Of a DNA stretch of 30,396 bases, positions 6,245 to 13,776 are shown piece by piece. Within the stretch, counting starts at the first letter, position 1. Each line of letters starts with the position of its first letter. The translations under genes were made by a program, and so were the position numbers. Origin of the DNA: an uncultured Candidatus Saccharibacteria bacterium. Its GTDB lineage: Bacteria; Patescibacteriota; Saccharimonadia; Saccharimonadales; Saccharimonadaceae. The stretch lies in contig CALHKE010000008.1 in the NCBI GenBank assembly GCA_938033695.1, forward strand, positions 1-30,396, in the 5' to 3' direction. The notes under the pieces are model-generated. The model had not been told where the DNA came from and did no database searches. It was given only the letters and a program-made list of their open reading frames with translations.

Positions 6245-6664
6245 ATGAGTTTTCAAATCTTGAAAAATATTGCTGACGCTCAGAAAAAGAAAGCTGTTGT
6301 CGATGTTCGCTCTGGTGATACTGTAAAGGTTACCCAGAAAATCAAAGAAGGCGACAAGTTCCGTTTTCAGGTTTTCGAAGGTGTTGTAATCCGTGTTGAT
6401 CGCAAAGAATCTCACACTGCTCGTATCGTTGTGCGCAAAATCGCCTCTGGTATCGGTGTCGAAAAATCTTTCCTTCTTCACAGCCCATTGGTAGAAAAAA
6501 TTGAAGTAGTCAAGCGTGCTAAGGTTCGCCGCAACTACCTCTCTTACCTCCGCCACCGCTCAGGTAAATCTGCTCGTCTTGTCGCTCGCGACTTTGACCG
6601 CGCTGCCGTCAACACTTTGAAAGAAGAAGTTGCCGAAACTGCTGCAGAAGCTACTGAAGCCTAA
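6245..6664 (+). CDS. rplS: 50S ribosomal protein L19 (bL19)
   Basis: Large-subunit protein that sits at the interface with the 30S subunit. The family features are clear: GDTVKVTQKIKEGDK near the N-terminus, the FEGVVIR strand, GIGVEKSFLLHSPLVEKIEVVKR, and the basic KVRRNYLSYLRHRSGKSAR. The last ~35 residues, an acidic Ala/Glu tail, go beyond the usual ~115-residue length. It has its own promoter and terminator. The convergent RNase HII-YraN gene next door recalls the common bacterial order rplS-rnhB-yraN, here with one side inverted. Confidence 0.97.
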   Translation: MSFQILKNIADAQKKKAVVDVRSGDTVKVTQKIKEGDKFRFQVFEGVVIRVDRKESHTARIVVRKIASGIGVEKSFLLHSPLVEKIEVVKRAKVRRNYLSYLRHRSGKSARLVARDFDRAAVNTLKEEVAETAAEATEA

Positions 6665-6670
6665 AACAAA

Positions 6671-6697
6671 AATAATCCCACAAGGGATTATTTTTTT
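6671..6697 (+). terminator. Terminator of rplS
   Basis: AATAATCCC pairs with GGGATTATT, followed by a T run; 7 nt after the rplS stop. The convergent gene ends at 6715. Confidence 0.9.
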
Positions 6698-6714
6698 ATC
6701 TCTCGAATTACCGA

Positions 6715-7662
6715 TTATTCGTCCAGTTCGAACCACTCTTTCAGCTTGAAATCTTTTCCGACCGCCGCCACCGCCAAGGTTGGTGTAAAATCAGCGTATT
6801 CTGGATTTGCGGCTACGAATCTCTCTACCGCAAGACGCATTTTTTGCTGTTTCTTCTGATCAATGAAATCTAACCCCGTACCAAAATCACTACCTCCCCG
6901 GTATTTTACCTCGGTAAAGTAAAGCACTCGGCCCCTTTGAGAAATAATATCTACCTCAAAAAATTTTGTTTTATAATTTCTCGCAACAATTTCATGATCC
7001 GCCGTCACCAGATAATCCACTACAACTTGTTCCCCCCGGTCACCCAGCTGTTTGGTGTTAATTTTATTTTCGGCAATTTCTCGAACCGGGCGAAAACTGC
7101 GGCGATGTTCTGGGGTGAGACCGAATTCTTCCATCGCTTTTTGGTGCGCCGCCGTCCCATAGCCGACGTGTTTGCCGAAACCATATTCGGGGTAGATCGT
7201 ATCGAGCTTCGTCATATAATTATCGCGTTCCACTTTCGCGAGAATACTCGCGGCCGAAATTTCTTTCACCAGAAAATCACCTTTCTTCAGAGTAGAAACG
7301 TATTTCTCCAGCTTCGTTCCCACCAAAAAATTCATGGTGCCATCGATGATAATTTCTGAGAAGGGAATTTTGGTTTGCTGAATCTGTTCTACTGCTCGTC
7401 TGGTCGCGAGTCTCAAAGCTTCACTCAGTCCAATCTCATCAATTTCCGTACTGTTCACCCAGCCGGTCGCCGCCGCCAAGGCCTTTTCTTTAATCAGCAC
7501 ATACAGCTCTTCACGACGTTTTGCAGATAACTTTTTCGAATCGGTTAATTTTTCGATCCACTCCGCATTCTCGGAATTTTGCCAGTCGCCCAAAATACAG
7601 GCACCAATCACCAGTGGCCCCGCATATGGTCCGCGCCCCACTTCGTCAATCCCTAAAATCAT
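6715..7662 (-). CDS. rnhB: Fusion of ribonuclease HII and YraN-type (UPF0102) nuclease domain (315 aa)
   Basis: Residues 1-195 are RNase HII, which cuts RNA in RNA-DNA hybrids and at single ribonucleotides. Visible are GIDEVGRGP with Asp6 and Glu7, IIDGT with Asp107, and SAASILAKVERD with the fourth acidic residue near 147. From about 203 a complete YraN domain follows: KQLGDRGEQVVVDYL, RNYKTKFFEVDII, and EVKYRGGSDFG. Asp238 with Glu251-x-Lys253 is the PD-(D/E)xK nuclease pattern. The two genes are usually separate neighbours next to rplS; here they are one frame. The start has GGAG 8 nt upstream. Downstream of ychF, 93 bp away and on the same strand, so possibly co-transcribed. Confidence 0.93.
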   Translation of the reverse strand: MILGIDEVGRGPYAGPLVIGACILGDWQNSENAEWIEKLTDSKKLSAKRREELYVLIKEKALAAATGWVNSTEIDEIGLSEALRLATRRAVEQIQQTKIPFSEIIIDGTMNFLVGTKLEKYVSTLKKGDFLVKEISAASILAKVERDNYMTKLDTIYPEYGFGKHVGYGTAAHQKAMEEFGLTPEHRRSFRPVREIAENKINTKQLGDRGEQVVVDYLVTADHEIVARNYKTKFFEVDIISQRGRVLYFTEVKYRGGSDFGTGLDFIDQKKQQKMRLAVERFVAANPEYADFTPTLAVAAVGKDFKLKEWFELDE

Positions 7663-7755
7663 GGCTTAGCTCCAAATATATTTTTTGCATTCCTGAAATC
7701 CCCGAACCTCTTTGGCGGCTGTTTTTTATTTTTACTTCAAAATTAACTTTAGAGA

Positions 7756-8754
7756 TTACTTGCTAACGTTGAAGCGAAATTCCACAATATCACCGTCTTC
7801 CATCACGTAAGTCTTGCCTACGGTGGCCAGTTTTCCGGCAGCTTTCACTGCTTGTTCGCTACCTAGTGCTACTAGGTCGTCATACTTCATTACGCTAGCC
7901 GCAATGAAGCCTCTCTGAAAATCTGTATGAATCGTGCCAGCCGCCTCTGGTGCGGTCGCGCCCTTTTTGATGGTCCAAGCTCGCACTTCTTTTTTACCAG
8001 CCGTGAGGAAAGATTGTAAACCTAAAGTATCGTAAGCCGCAATGATTAATTCTGAAAGCGCATCATGATCCACGCCGTAGCTGCTGAGAAAATCTTTCTT
8101 CTCCGCCAAAGTCATCCCTACCATTTCTTCTTCGAGTTTTGCATTGACGAAAACCGCCTGATTTGGCGCCACTAGCGCACGCATCTCTGCCTTTAGTTCT
8201 TCGTTCGTTAGCTCGTTTTCATCCACATTGAACATGTAAATCACCGGCTTTTCCGTGAGGTATGGAATTTTTTCTTCCTGTTCCTTATTTTTCTTGCGCT
8301 TCGCTTCCACTTTTTCGCGCGTTTCTAGATCCGCGAGTTCCAGCTCGGTTTGAATAATTTCAATATCTTGCTTCGGGTTCACTTCCGCCGCCGTATTTGA
8401 ATCTTTCGAGACATGTAAAATATCGTCGTTCTTAAACACGCGCACCACGTGGCAGATAATCTGGCATTCACGGATGTGAGCAAGGAATTTATTACCCAGA
8501 CCCTCACCCTTCGAGGCGCCTTCGACTAGCCCCGCAATATCGACAAATTCCACGGTGGCCGGAATCACTTTTTCGGTTTCGTACATTTTGGCCAAAACAT
8601 CGAGACGCGTATCTGGCACCGGCACGATACCAACATTTGGCTCAATCGTCGCAAAAGGATAATTCGCCGCCAAAGCGTGCGCATTGGTCAAAGCATTAAA
8701 AAGCGTTGATTTTCCTACGTTCGGTAGCCCCACAATTCCAATCTTCAAATTCAA
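7756..8754 (-). CDS. ychF: Ribosome-binding ATPase YchF (OLA1 family), 332 aa
   Basis: Universally conserved P-loop protein of the Obg family that binds ribosomes and prefers ATP. Walker A is GLPNVGKST near the N-terminus; the G3 region is DIAGLVEGASKGEGLGNKFL; a coiled-coil insertion (REKVEAKRKKNKEQEEK) follows; the C-terminal TGS domain ends GDIVEFRFNV. There is no ATG. TTG codons lie at 8760, 8754 and 8748. TTG 8754 is chosen because AAGGAG is 8 nt upstream and the protein then begins MNLKIGIVG, like other members. The 8760 codon would be only 2 nt from the ribosome site. Confidence 0.95.
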   Translation of the reverse strand: MNLKIGIVGLPNVGKSTLFNALTNAHALAANYPFATIEPNVGIVPVPDTRLDVLAKMYETEKVIPATVEFVDIAGLVEGASKGEGLGNKFLAHIRECQIICHVVRVFKNDDILHVSKDSNTAAEVNPKQDIEIIQTELELADLETREKVEAKRKKNKEQEEKIPYLTEKPVIYMFNVDENELTNEELKAEMRALVAPNQAVFVNAKLEEEMVGMTLAEKKDFLSSYGVDHDALSELIIAAYDTLGLQSFLTAGKKEVRAWTIKKGATAPEAAGTIHTDFQRGFIAASVMKYDDLVALGSEQAVKAAGKLATVGKTYVMEDGDIVEFRFNVSK

Positions 8755-8792
8755 AATCAATACTCCTTAAATTTATAGTTTCTTCTCTGTTA

Positions 8793-8801
8793 ATTATAGC
8801 A
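8793..8801 (-). promoter_or_regulatory. Extended -10 promoter of ychF
   Basis: Minus-strand TGCTATAAT, about 38 nt before the TTG start, leaving a leader with AAGGAG. Confidence 0.7.
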
Positions 8802-8848
8802 CATTTGAGATTTGTAAGATAAAAGCCCATTAAGCTAATTATCTTAAT

Positions 8849-10195
8849 TTAACTTTTGAAAATTTGTCGTAATTGGGATTGAATATAGCTAGAGTTTAAC
8901 CAGAAACATTTCTTGACTAATTGAATACCTTGAGGAGTATCTAGCGTATCAGAGGCATTTCTTGCATGAGGTCTGACATGAGCAACTCTATTCTCAGATT
9001 TTTTTGGCAGGTCTTCCGCACGACCCGCTATAATTTGGGATTTAGTTTTTTCCCAAACTTTTTGCGCCTCCAGCTTATCCTCATATGGTATATTCCAAAA
9101 GTTAGCACCTCTGAAAACCATCTCGCCATTATCGTTTTCCTCAAAAACCGCGAATAGAAATTTATGCTCCAATATCTTGAAAAAATCAGAATCTTCCCAT
9201 TCCTGTTCTGATATTTCAAAATATGAAAAATACGGGAAGGACATATCCTCTTTGGGTCTAAATTTATTCCTAACCGTGATTACTTTTAGTTCAATATCTG
9301 CTTCGACTAATTCTTTTAGTTGTTTTGTTTTTCCGCCAAGCATTCGAATTACGAGTGACCTACAATAAGACTTATCATTATTGGGGTTATAAAAATCCAG
9401 TTCTATAGCGAGCTCTTTAATTGTTTTACCAATAAATTTATGAAGTCTCATCTTAACAATATTTGCGAACCCAGCACTGGCTTGATATTCTGATGAGAAT
9501 AATGAATCACTCTGATTATCTTCTTTAGTACTGGCCAATTCTACCATTTTATTTACATAAGAAGGTTTCAATGAGAATGCACGTGATTTTGCAAGTTCGT
9601 TGGAGAATGGTTGCTTCCTCATGGATTCTTTGCTTCCACCCGAGCCTTTTCTACATGCGGCTAAGTAAAAAGTGTCACCTTCGGATAATTCATGTGCTAG
9701 ACCATTTTTAATCTTATCGACAATTGTTTGCCAATCCTGTCGGATAATTTCAAGGTCATTTTTTGGAAAATCCCACAATAATGGTCTGAATGCAAATTTA
9801 CGTTTTATCGCTGGTAAATCACGGTCATAAATATAGAAAAGTATCAGCATTTGTTTGCATTTTTTCATTAAACTATTATCTTCCCAGGATTCGTTTACCA
9901 GGCCAAGATAATCAATCATCGATAATACCAGGCGTTCTTTTGCCTTATAATTCCCATTGCTTTTTCGGATTACGCCCGTAGTTTTTAGTTCTACTCCAGC
10001 TTTTTTGAAATCCGGAGCCTGTTCATTGCCAGGATGAATTTTGAAAAAATATTCCTCAACGAGTGTCCCTAAATTGCCTTTATTCTTAAGATTTTCTGCC
10101 AGCTCCGTAAAATCTATTAATTCATCAAGAGAATGCCCCGGTAGTTTTTTAGAATATTCCAGGATAGATTGTGCTGAGCTTGCATCATATTCCAT
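8849..10195 (-). CDS. Type II restriction endonuclease, Sau3AI/MutH family (448 aa)
   Basis: Predicted to cut DNA at GATC if it keeps Sau3AI specificity. The N-terminal MutH-like nuclease domain shows NLGTLVEEYF, then PDFKKAGVELKTT, giving the catalytic set Asp62, Glu69 and Lys71. After residue ~230 a second MutH-like domain follows (KMRLHKFIGKTIKELA, then EADIELKVITV), the arrangement of Sau3AI, where the second domain binds DNA allosterically. The C-terminus has HVRPHARNASDTLDTPQG, familiar from this family. The total length is close to Sau3AI. ATG 10195 lies 6 nt after a minus-strand TAGAAT, so the mRNA should be leaderless. Codons such as AGA and the high AT content contrast with neighbours, suggesting transfer. 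It is divergent from the cognate methylase, with a 60-bp gap. Confidence 0.9.
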   Translation of the reverse strand: MEYDASSAQSILEYSKKLPGHSLDELIDFTELAENLKNKGNLGTLVEEYFFKIHPGNEQAPDFKKAGVELKTTGVIRKSNGNYKAKERLVLSMIDYLGLVNESWEDNSLMKKCKQMLILFYIYDRDLPAIKRKFAFRPLLWDFPKNDLEIIRQDWQTIVDKIKNGLAHELSEGDTFYLAACRKGSGGSKESMRKQPFSNELAKSRAFSLKPSYVNKMVELASTKEDNQSDSLFSSEYQASAGFANIVKMRLHKFIGKTIKELAIELDFYNPNNDKSYCRSLVIRMLGGKTKQLKELVEADIELKVITVRNKFRPKEDMSFPYFSYFEISEQEWEDSDFFKILEHKFLFAVFEENDNGEMVFRGANFWNIPYEDKLEAQKVWEKTKSQIIAGRAEDLPKKSENRVAHVRPHARNASDTLDTPQGIQLVKKCFWLNSSYIQSQLRQIFKS

Positions 10196-10201
10196 ATCTA
10201 T

Positions 10202-10249
10202 ATTCTACTAAAAAACACTCTTGATCGAAAGCATAAGGTCTGATATAAT
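10202..10249. promoter_or_regulatory. Divergent restriction-modification promoters with a GATC in the shared -35 zone
   Basis: Plus strand (methylase): TTGATC at 10221-10226, exactly 17 bp, then TATAAT at 10244-10249, 6 nt before the ATG. Minus strand (nuclease): TAGAAT (10202-10207), 6 nt before its ATG, with a weak -35 around 10225-10230. The only GATC of the spacer (10223-10226) forms part of the methylase -35 and touches the nuclease -35. Both mRNAs should be leaderless. Control by methylation of this site is my inference. Confidence 0.75.
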
Positions 10250-10255
10250 TTTTTT

Positions 10256-11509
10256 ATGAAAAAGATAGGTGTTATTGAGCTCTTTGCGGGGGTAGGAGGT
10301 TTTAGAATCGGGTTAGATGCTGTCAAAAATTCCAGTGTGTCGTATGAAACTATTTGGGCTAATCAATGGGAACCATCGACTACCAGGCAGCACGCTGCTG
10401 AGGTTTATTCTGCTAGATTTGGTAATGAGAATTTCTGTAATGAAGATATTGAAAAGGTGGTTAATGAAAATTTTTCAATCATACCGGACCACGACCTGTT
10501 AGTCGGTGGTTTTCCGTGTCAGGATTATAGCGTAGCTAGAACTTTAAAAAACTCCGAGGGAATCACCGGCAAAAAGGGGGTATTGTTTTGGTCAATTTAT
10601 AACATCTTGAAGAAAAAAGGCGACAAGGCACCAAGGTTTCTATTTTTAGAAAATGTCGATAGACTCTTGAAATCGCCAGCTTCTCAGAGGGGAAAAGATT
10701 TTGCCGTCATGTTGGCTGCATTATCAGACTTGGGGTATATTATCGAATGGAAGGTGGTGAATGCTGCGGACTATGGCTTTCCTCAAAGAAGAAAAAGAAC
10801 CTATATTGTAGGTTATAAAAATTCCTCAATTGATGACTTAGATAAGCAAGCTTTCCTAGAAAATAACTCAGTTATGGCTGAAGCTTTCTCTTCAAAATTA
10901 AAAGGAATGATTAGTCATTTCGAAATTAATGGTGATCTTGCTGAAATCTCTGAGAATTTTTCTAAGGAAAAGCCAAAAATCTCACCATTTAAAAACTGTG
11001 GATACGTAAAAAATAGAGAGGTCTGGACTTCAGATTTTACTCCAATTTATGAAGGTAAAAGGACTCTACTTCGAGATATAATTCTTGATGAAAAAGATGT
11101 CCCAGAAAGTTTCTTTATTGATGATGAAAAACTTCCAACTTGGACATATTTAAAAGGAGCAAAGAAAGAGGAAAGAACTAGCAGTACTGGTTTTAAATAT
11201 CATTATAGTGAAGGTCCGGTTACATTTCCCGATAATCTCGATGCGCCATCTAGAACTATTATTACCGGCGAAGGTGGATCTGGTCCTTCAAGATTTAAAC
11301 ACGTGGTTGTGACTGAGAGTGGCAAGTATCGAAGACTAACACCAGTCGAATTAGAGCGTTTAGATATGTTTCCAGATAACCATACTAGACTAGATGGTGT
11401 ATCTGATACCAAGAGAGCATTCTTTATGGGTAATGCGCTTGTTGTGGGATGCATCACTCGTGTTGGTGAAGCATTGGCTAATAAAATCCAGTCTGGATTA
11501 TTGTCATAA
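10256..11509 (+). CDS. DNA (cytosine-5) methyltransferase, cognate to the Sau3AI-type nuclease (417 aa)
   Basis: Transfers methyl from SAM to C5 of cytosine, here presumably in GATC, protecting the genome from the adjacent nuclease. Motif I is IELFAGVGGFRIGLD at residues 8-21; motif IV GGFPCQDYSVA has the nucleophile Cys88; motif VI is FLENVDRLL; motif VIII is YGFPQRRKRTYIVG. A target-recognition region of about 150 residues follows, then motif IX (RRLTPVELERLDMFP) and motif X (MGNALVVG). The stretch KSPASQRGKDFAVML after motif VI is one I associate with the M.Sau3AI group. The consensus promoter ends 6 nt before the ATG, so no leader. Codon use is AT-rich like its partner. Confidence 0.95.
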   Translation: MKKIGVIELFAGVGGFRIGLDAVKNSSVSYETIWANQWEPSTTRQHAAEVYSARFGNENFCNEDIEKVVNENFSIIPDHDLLVGGFPCQDYSVARTLKNSEGITGKKGVLFWSIYNILKKKGDKAPRFLFLENVDRLLKSPASQRGKDFAVMLAALSDLGYIIEWKVVNAADYGFPQRRKRTYIVGYKNSSIDDLDKQAFLENNSVMAEAFSSKLKGMISHFEINGDLAEISENFSKEKPKISPFKNCGYVKNREVWTSDFTPIYEGKRTLLRDIILDEKDVPESFFIDDEKLPTWTYLKGAKKEERTSSTGFKYHYSEGPVTFPDNLDAPSRTIITGEGGSGPSRFKHVVVTESGKYRRLTPVELERLDMFPDNHTRLDGVSDTKRAFFMGNALVVGCITRVGEALANKIQSGLLS

Positions 11510-11555
11510 AAGATAAAATCAAATAAAATAAATATATTCGGGAATACCCGCCATC

Positions 11556-11589
11556 CCCTCATCCTTTACGGTTGAGGGTATATTTTTTA
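11556..11589 (+). terminator. Terminator of the methyltransferase gene
   Basis: CCCTCATCC pairs with GGTTGAGGG apart from one T-T mismatch, followed by TATATTTTTTAT. It overlaps the 3' end of the convergent suhB-like gene by 3 nt. Confidence 0.75.
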
Positions 11590-12285
11590 TCTAATATCTT
11601 CAAGAATCCTAAGAAACTCCTCATTCATCGCAGCCGCATGAAAACCAGGTTTGCTCTTCACTACCGCCCCGGCTTGCTTGGCTAAGAATAATCCTGGTTC
11701 AAAGTCCCAAGGGTTTTCTGCTCGAAAACTCACTCCATGCATCCTCCCAGCCGCCAGAAACGCGAAAGCCACACAGGCTGCGCCGAATACTCGATGAGTG
11801 GAGCCGTATTTCTGCATTCTGGTCGCCGCCTCGATTACGTCTCCGCCAATCGCCGCATAAAATGCATTCAGAATCGGCACCTCGCGTACCGAGATTTTCT
11901 CTCCATTTAGATAAGCGCCACTTTCATCGGCAAAATAAAACTCCTTCAGTGCCGGCAAATCAATCACGCTTGCGATAGTCTCTCCGTTTTTACGACAGGC
12001 CACCTGAATCCCCCAAAGCGGCAAACCATTGGCAAAATTCTTCGTCCCATCAATCGGATCGATAATGAAGCAGTTTTCTGTCATCGCAGTATCCGGATTG
12101 AATTCTTCACTAATAATTGCAAAATCCGGATATTCCGCCTGGATCTTTTCAATCAAAAATCTCTCCACTAGGTAATCTACATCTGTCACCAAATCCCCCT
12201 CGCTACCTTTGGCATAAACTGTGAAATCTCGTGATAATAATTTTTCGGCTTCGCGAACGATGCGCTGTATGAATTTGCCTTCCAT
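11587..12285 (-). CDS. Inositol monophosphatase family phosphatase (232 aa)
   Basis: Mg-dependent, Li-sensitive type sugar-phosphate phosphatase fold (SuhB/IMPase/CysQ group). Metal-site motifs are complete: DLVTDVD at residues 31-37, IISEEF with Glu60/61, the signature DPIDGTKNF at 76-84, and ENPWDFEPGLFLAKQAGA near the C-terminus. Substrate cannot be read from the sequence; inositol phosphate, fructose-1,6-bisphosphate or 3'-phosphoadenosine phosphate are all possible in this superfamily. At 232 aa it is slightly short (usual ~260). Minus-strand TGCTATAAT ends 7 nt before ATG 12285, so the mRNA should be leaderless. Divergent from the gene at 12320 with only 34 bp between starts. Confidence 0.9.
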   Translation of the reverse strand: MEGKFIQRIVREAEKLLSRDFTVYAKGSEGDLVTDVDYLVERFLIEKIQAEYPDFAIISEEFNPDTAMTENCFIIDPIDGTKNFANGLPLWGIQVACRKNGETIASVIDLPALKEFYFADESGAYLNGEKISVREVPILNAFYAAIGGDVIEAATRMQKYGSTHRVFGAACVAFAFLAAGRMHGVSFRAENPWDFEPGLFLAKQAGAVVKSKPGFHAAAMNEEFLRILEDIR

Positions 12286-12292
12286 AGTTATT

Positions 12293-12313
12293 ATTATAGC
12301 ATTCTGGTATTAT
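12293..12313. promoter_or_regulatory. Back-to-back leaderless promoters
   Basis: Minus strand: TATAAT (12293-12298, with TGC before it) 7 nt from ATG 12285. Plus strand: TATTAT (12308-12313, with TGG before it) 6 nt from ATG 12320. The two -10 boxes are only 9 bp apart, so two polymerases could hardly bind at once and the genes may compete. Confidence 0.7.
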
Positions 12314-12319
12314 ATAACC

Positions 12320-13015
12320 ATGAACACTATCGATCCTGCCGTGCCTTCCAAATCTCAGCAACAAATTCTTCATCTCGATCCGGCCGTGCTTTCCGATTTT
12401 CAGCGTCAAATCTTTCAACTCGAGCGTGATAATACTTCGGAATTAATTCATTTTGAACGGGGAACTACGCCGATTTTGCTTTCTGCCCCGCATACTGTAA
12501 ATTTTCTTAAAGAAGATGGTAATTTTAAAATGCGTGAAGGCTACACTAAGGCCATTGTAAAATATCTGGCGAAAAAAACCGGTGCCTTCCTCATGATTAA
12601 AGAAAATTCTGATGGTATTGATCCGAATAAACCAGAAATGGAAAAATATAAGCGCCGCCTTCTTGAAATTATTGAGCAATATCAAATTCAACTCGTTCTG
12701 GATATTCATGGCGCCGCCTCGCATCATGATTTTGCCATCGAAATTGGCTCGCTCGACGGCGTAAGCGCTAAGAATCAAACAATCGAATCCTTAAAAACCG
12801 CTCTAAAAAATCAGGGAATTGCACCAGTCGCCGAAAACAATCCGTTCAAAGGCGGCGGCATTACCAAGACCGTCCATGGAAATACTAATATTGAAGTTTT
12901 GCAGCTCGAAATTAATCGTAATTATCGCAATCTCACCCATCCCGAAAAGCTTTTTCACCTCTGTAAATCACTCGAAAATTTCCTCAAAAGTTTTCCACAA
13001 TCAAATTCAATTTAA
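12320..13015 (+). CDS. N-formylglutamate amidohydrolase family protein (231 aa)
   Basis: Zinc amidohydrolase fold (FGase, PF05013 type). Motifs: TTPILLSAPHT around residues 47-57, LVLDIHGAASHHDF in the middle, and EVLQLEINRNYRN near the C-terminus. A histidine-degradation role is unlikely in a streamlined symbiont with no hut genes nearby, so the substrate is unknown, perhaps another N-acylated amino acid or a peptide. The start at 12320 follows the leaderless promoter; an upstream in-frame ATG at 12221 overlaps the divergent gene and lies before the -10 box. The N-terminus before the enzyme domain is odd: residues 5-19 and 20-34 are a 15-residue tandem duplication (DPAVxSxxQxQIxxL). Confidence 0.82.
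   Translation: MNTIDPAVPSKSQQQILHLDPAVLSDFQRQIFQLERDNTSELIHFERGTTPILLSAPHTVNFLKEDGNFKMREGYTKAIVKYLAKKTGAFLMIKENSDGIDPNKPEMEKYKRRLLEIIEQYQIQLVLDIHGAASHHDFAIEIGSLDGVSAKNQTIESLKTALKNQGIAPVAENNPFKGGGITKTVHGNTNIEVLQLEINRNYRNLTHPEKLFHLCKSLENFLKSFPQSNSI
12332..12421 (+). repeat. 45-bp tandem duplication inside the amidohydrolase gene
   Basis: Units 12332-12376 and 12377-12421 encode DPAVPSKSQQQILHL and DPAVLSDFQRQIFQL. The units differ at many bases, so the duplication is not recent. The period equals that of the tandem repeats at 2368-2502. Confidence 0.85.
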
Positions 13016-13030
13016 TTTCAGTAAAATCTA

Positions 13031-13059
13031 TTGACGACTAAGCATTAGCATGATAAATT
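13031..13059 (+). promoter_or_regulatory. Promoter of the first surface gene
   Basis: TTGACG (13031-13036), 17 bp, TAAATT (13054-13059) with TGA just before it. The leader is about 62 nt and has AAAGGA before ATG 13128. Confidence 0.6.
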
Positions 13060-13127
13060 AATAGTAACTTGAAGGTCAATACAAGTAAAAAACAAAAAAA
13101 CTGTTAATATTTAATAAAGGAAATATT

Positions 13128-13670
13128 ATGACAAAATATGCAAAAATCATGGCAACTTTCGGTGTCTTAGCTGGACTCGGTGTCGCTTCACTCCCACTAG
13201 CAACCTTTGCTGCTAACAACTCTGAAACCACCGTTAAGGTTACCGTCCAAGAAGGTATCTCTATCGCTAACGATAACGCTACCGCTGACGCTGGTAACAA
13301 AACCCCAGGTGAAGCTGGTTCTGCCACTTCTAACCTTACCGCTGCGACTAACAACGCTGCTGGTCTTAAAATCACCGTTAAAGACAAAGATGAAGACACT
13401 TCTCTTCGCGCTGCTGGTATCACCGGTTCTGTCGCTGGTGTAGACTTCATCCCAACCGCCGCTTCTGGTACTGGTTCTTGGAGCCTCAAGGGTGGTGATC
13501 TCGTAGCTGACACCGCTATGGTTAAAAATTCTGAAACCGCTCTCGTAGTTAAGAACACTACTGGCCCTTCAACTGAACAGGTTGCTATGACTTATCGTAT
13601 CGAACCAGGTGCAGCACAACGCCAAGGTACCTACGAAGACGTTATCGTTTACACTGTTACCAAGAACTAA
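13128..13670 (+). CDS. Secreted WxL-like beta-sandwich surface protein (180 aa)
   Basis: Signal peptide of about 28 residues ends TFA/AANNSE. The mature part is Thr/Ala/Gly-rich and beta-predicted. It follows the WxL-domain plan of Gram-positive surface proteins: VKVTVQEGISIAND at the start, a Trp motif WSL in GTGSWSLKGG, and a final strand GTYEDVIVYTVTKN, which corresponds to the distal GTYxxxLTWTL motif with Tyr in place of Trp. So it is WxL-like rather than canonical. WxL proteins bind the cell wall and form complexes with DUF916 proteins; two such genes follow. Start has AAAGGA. The gene is monocistronic with a strong terminator; codons are highly biased (GCT, GGT, ACC), so it is probably very abundant. 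Confidence 0.75.
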   Translation: MTKYAKIMATFGVLAGLGVASLPLATFAANNSETTVKVTVQEGISIANDNATADAGNKTPGEAGSATSNLTAATNNAAGLKITVKDKDEDTSLRAAGITGSVAGVDFIPTAASGTGSWSLKGGDLVADTAMVKNSETALVVKNTTGPSTEQVAMTYRIEPGAAQRQGTYEDVIVYTVTKN

Positions 13671-13690
13671 TTTCCCTGTATTGACTGATG

Positions 13691-13720
13691 AATCAGCTCC
13701 TGAAAAGGAGCTGATTTTTA
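13691..13720 (+). terminator. Terminator after the first WxL-like gene
   Basis: AATCAGCTCCT pairs perfectly with AGGAGCTGATT around GAAA, followed by TTTTA. Confidence 0.92.
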
Positions 13721-13721
13721 T

Positions 13722-13750
13722 TTGACATTCAGGTAATGCTAAACTATACT
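13722..13750 (+). promoter_or_regulatory. Consensus promoter of the second WxL-like gene
   Basis: TTGACA, 17 bp, TATACT: the best match to the sigma-70 consensus in the surface cluster. It starts 1 nt after the preceding terminator region. The leader is about 20 nt. Confidence 0.9.
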
Positions 13751-13776
13751 AGATACAAATAAGTAGAGGAAAAAAT

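Noticed and set aside
8800..8848. Terminator after the nuclease gene
   Set aside because: AAGATAA/TTATCTT can pair but with a 15-nt or longer loop and no T-tract; too weak to call.
8849..11509. A larger mobile island around the restriction-modification pair
   Set aside because: No integrase, transposase, att repeats or terminal inverted repeats were found; flanking genes (ychF and the phosphatase) are ordinary.
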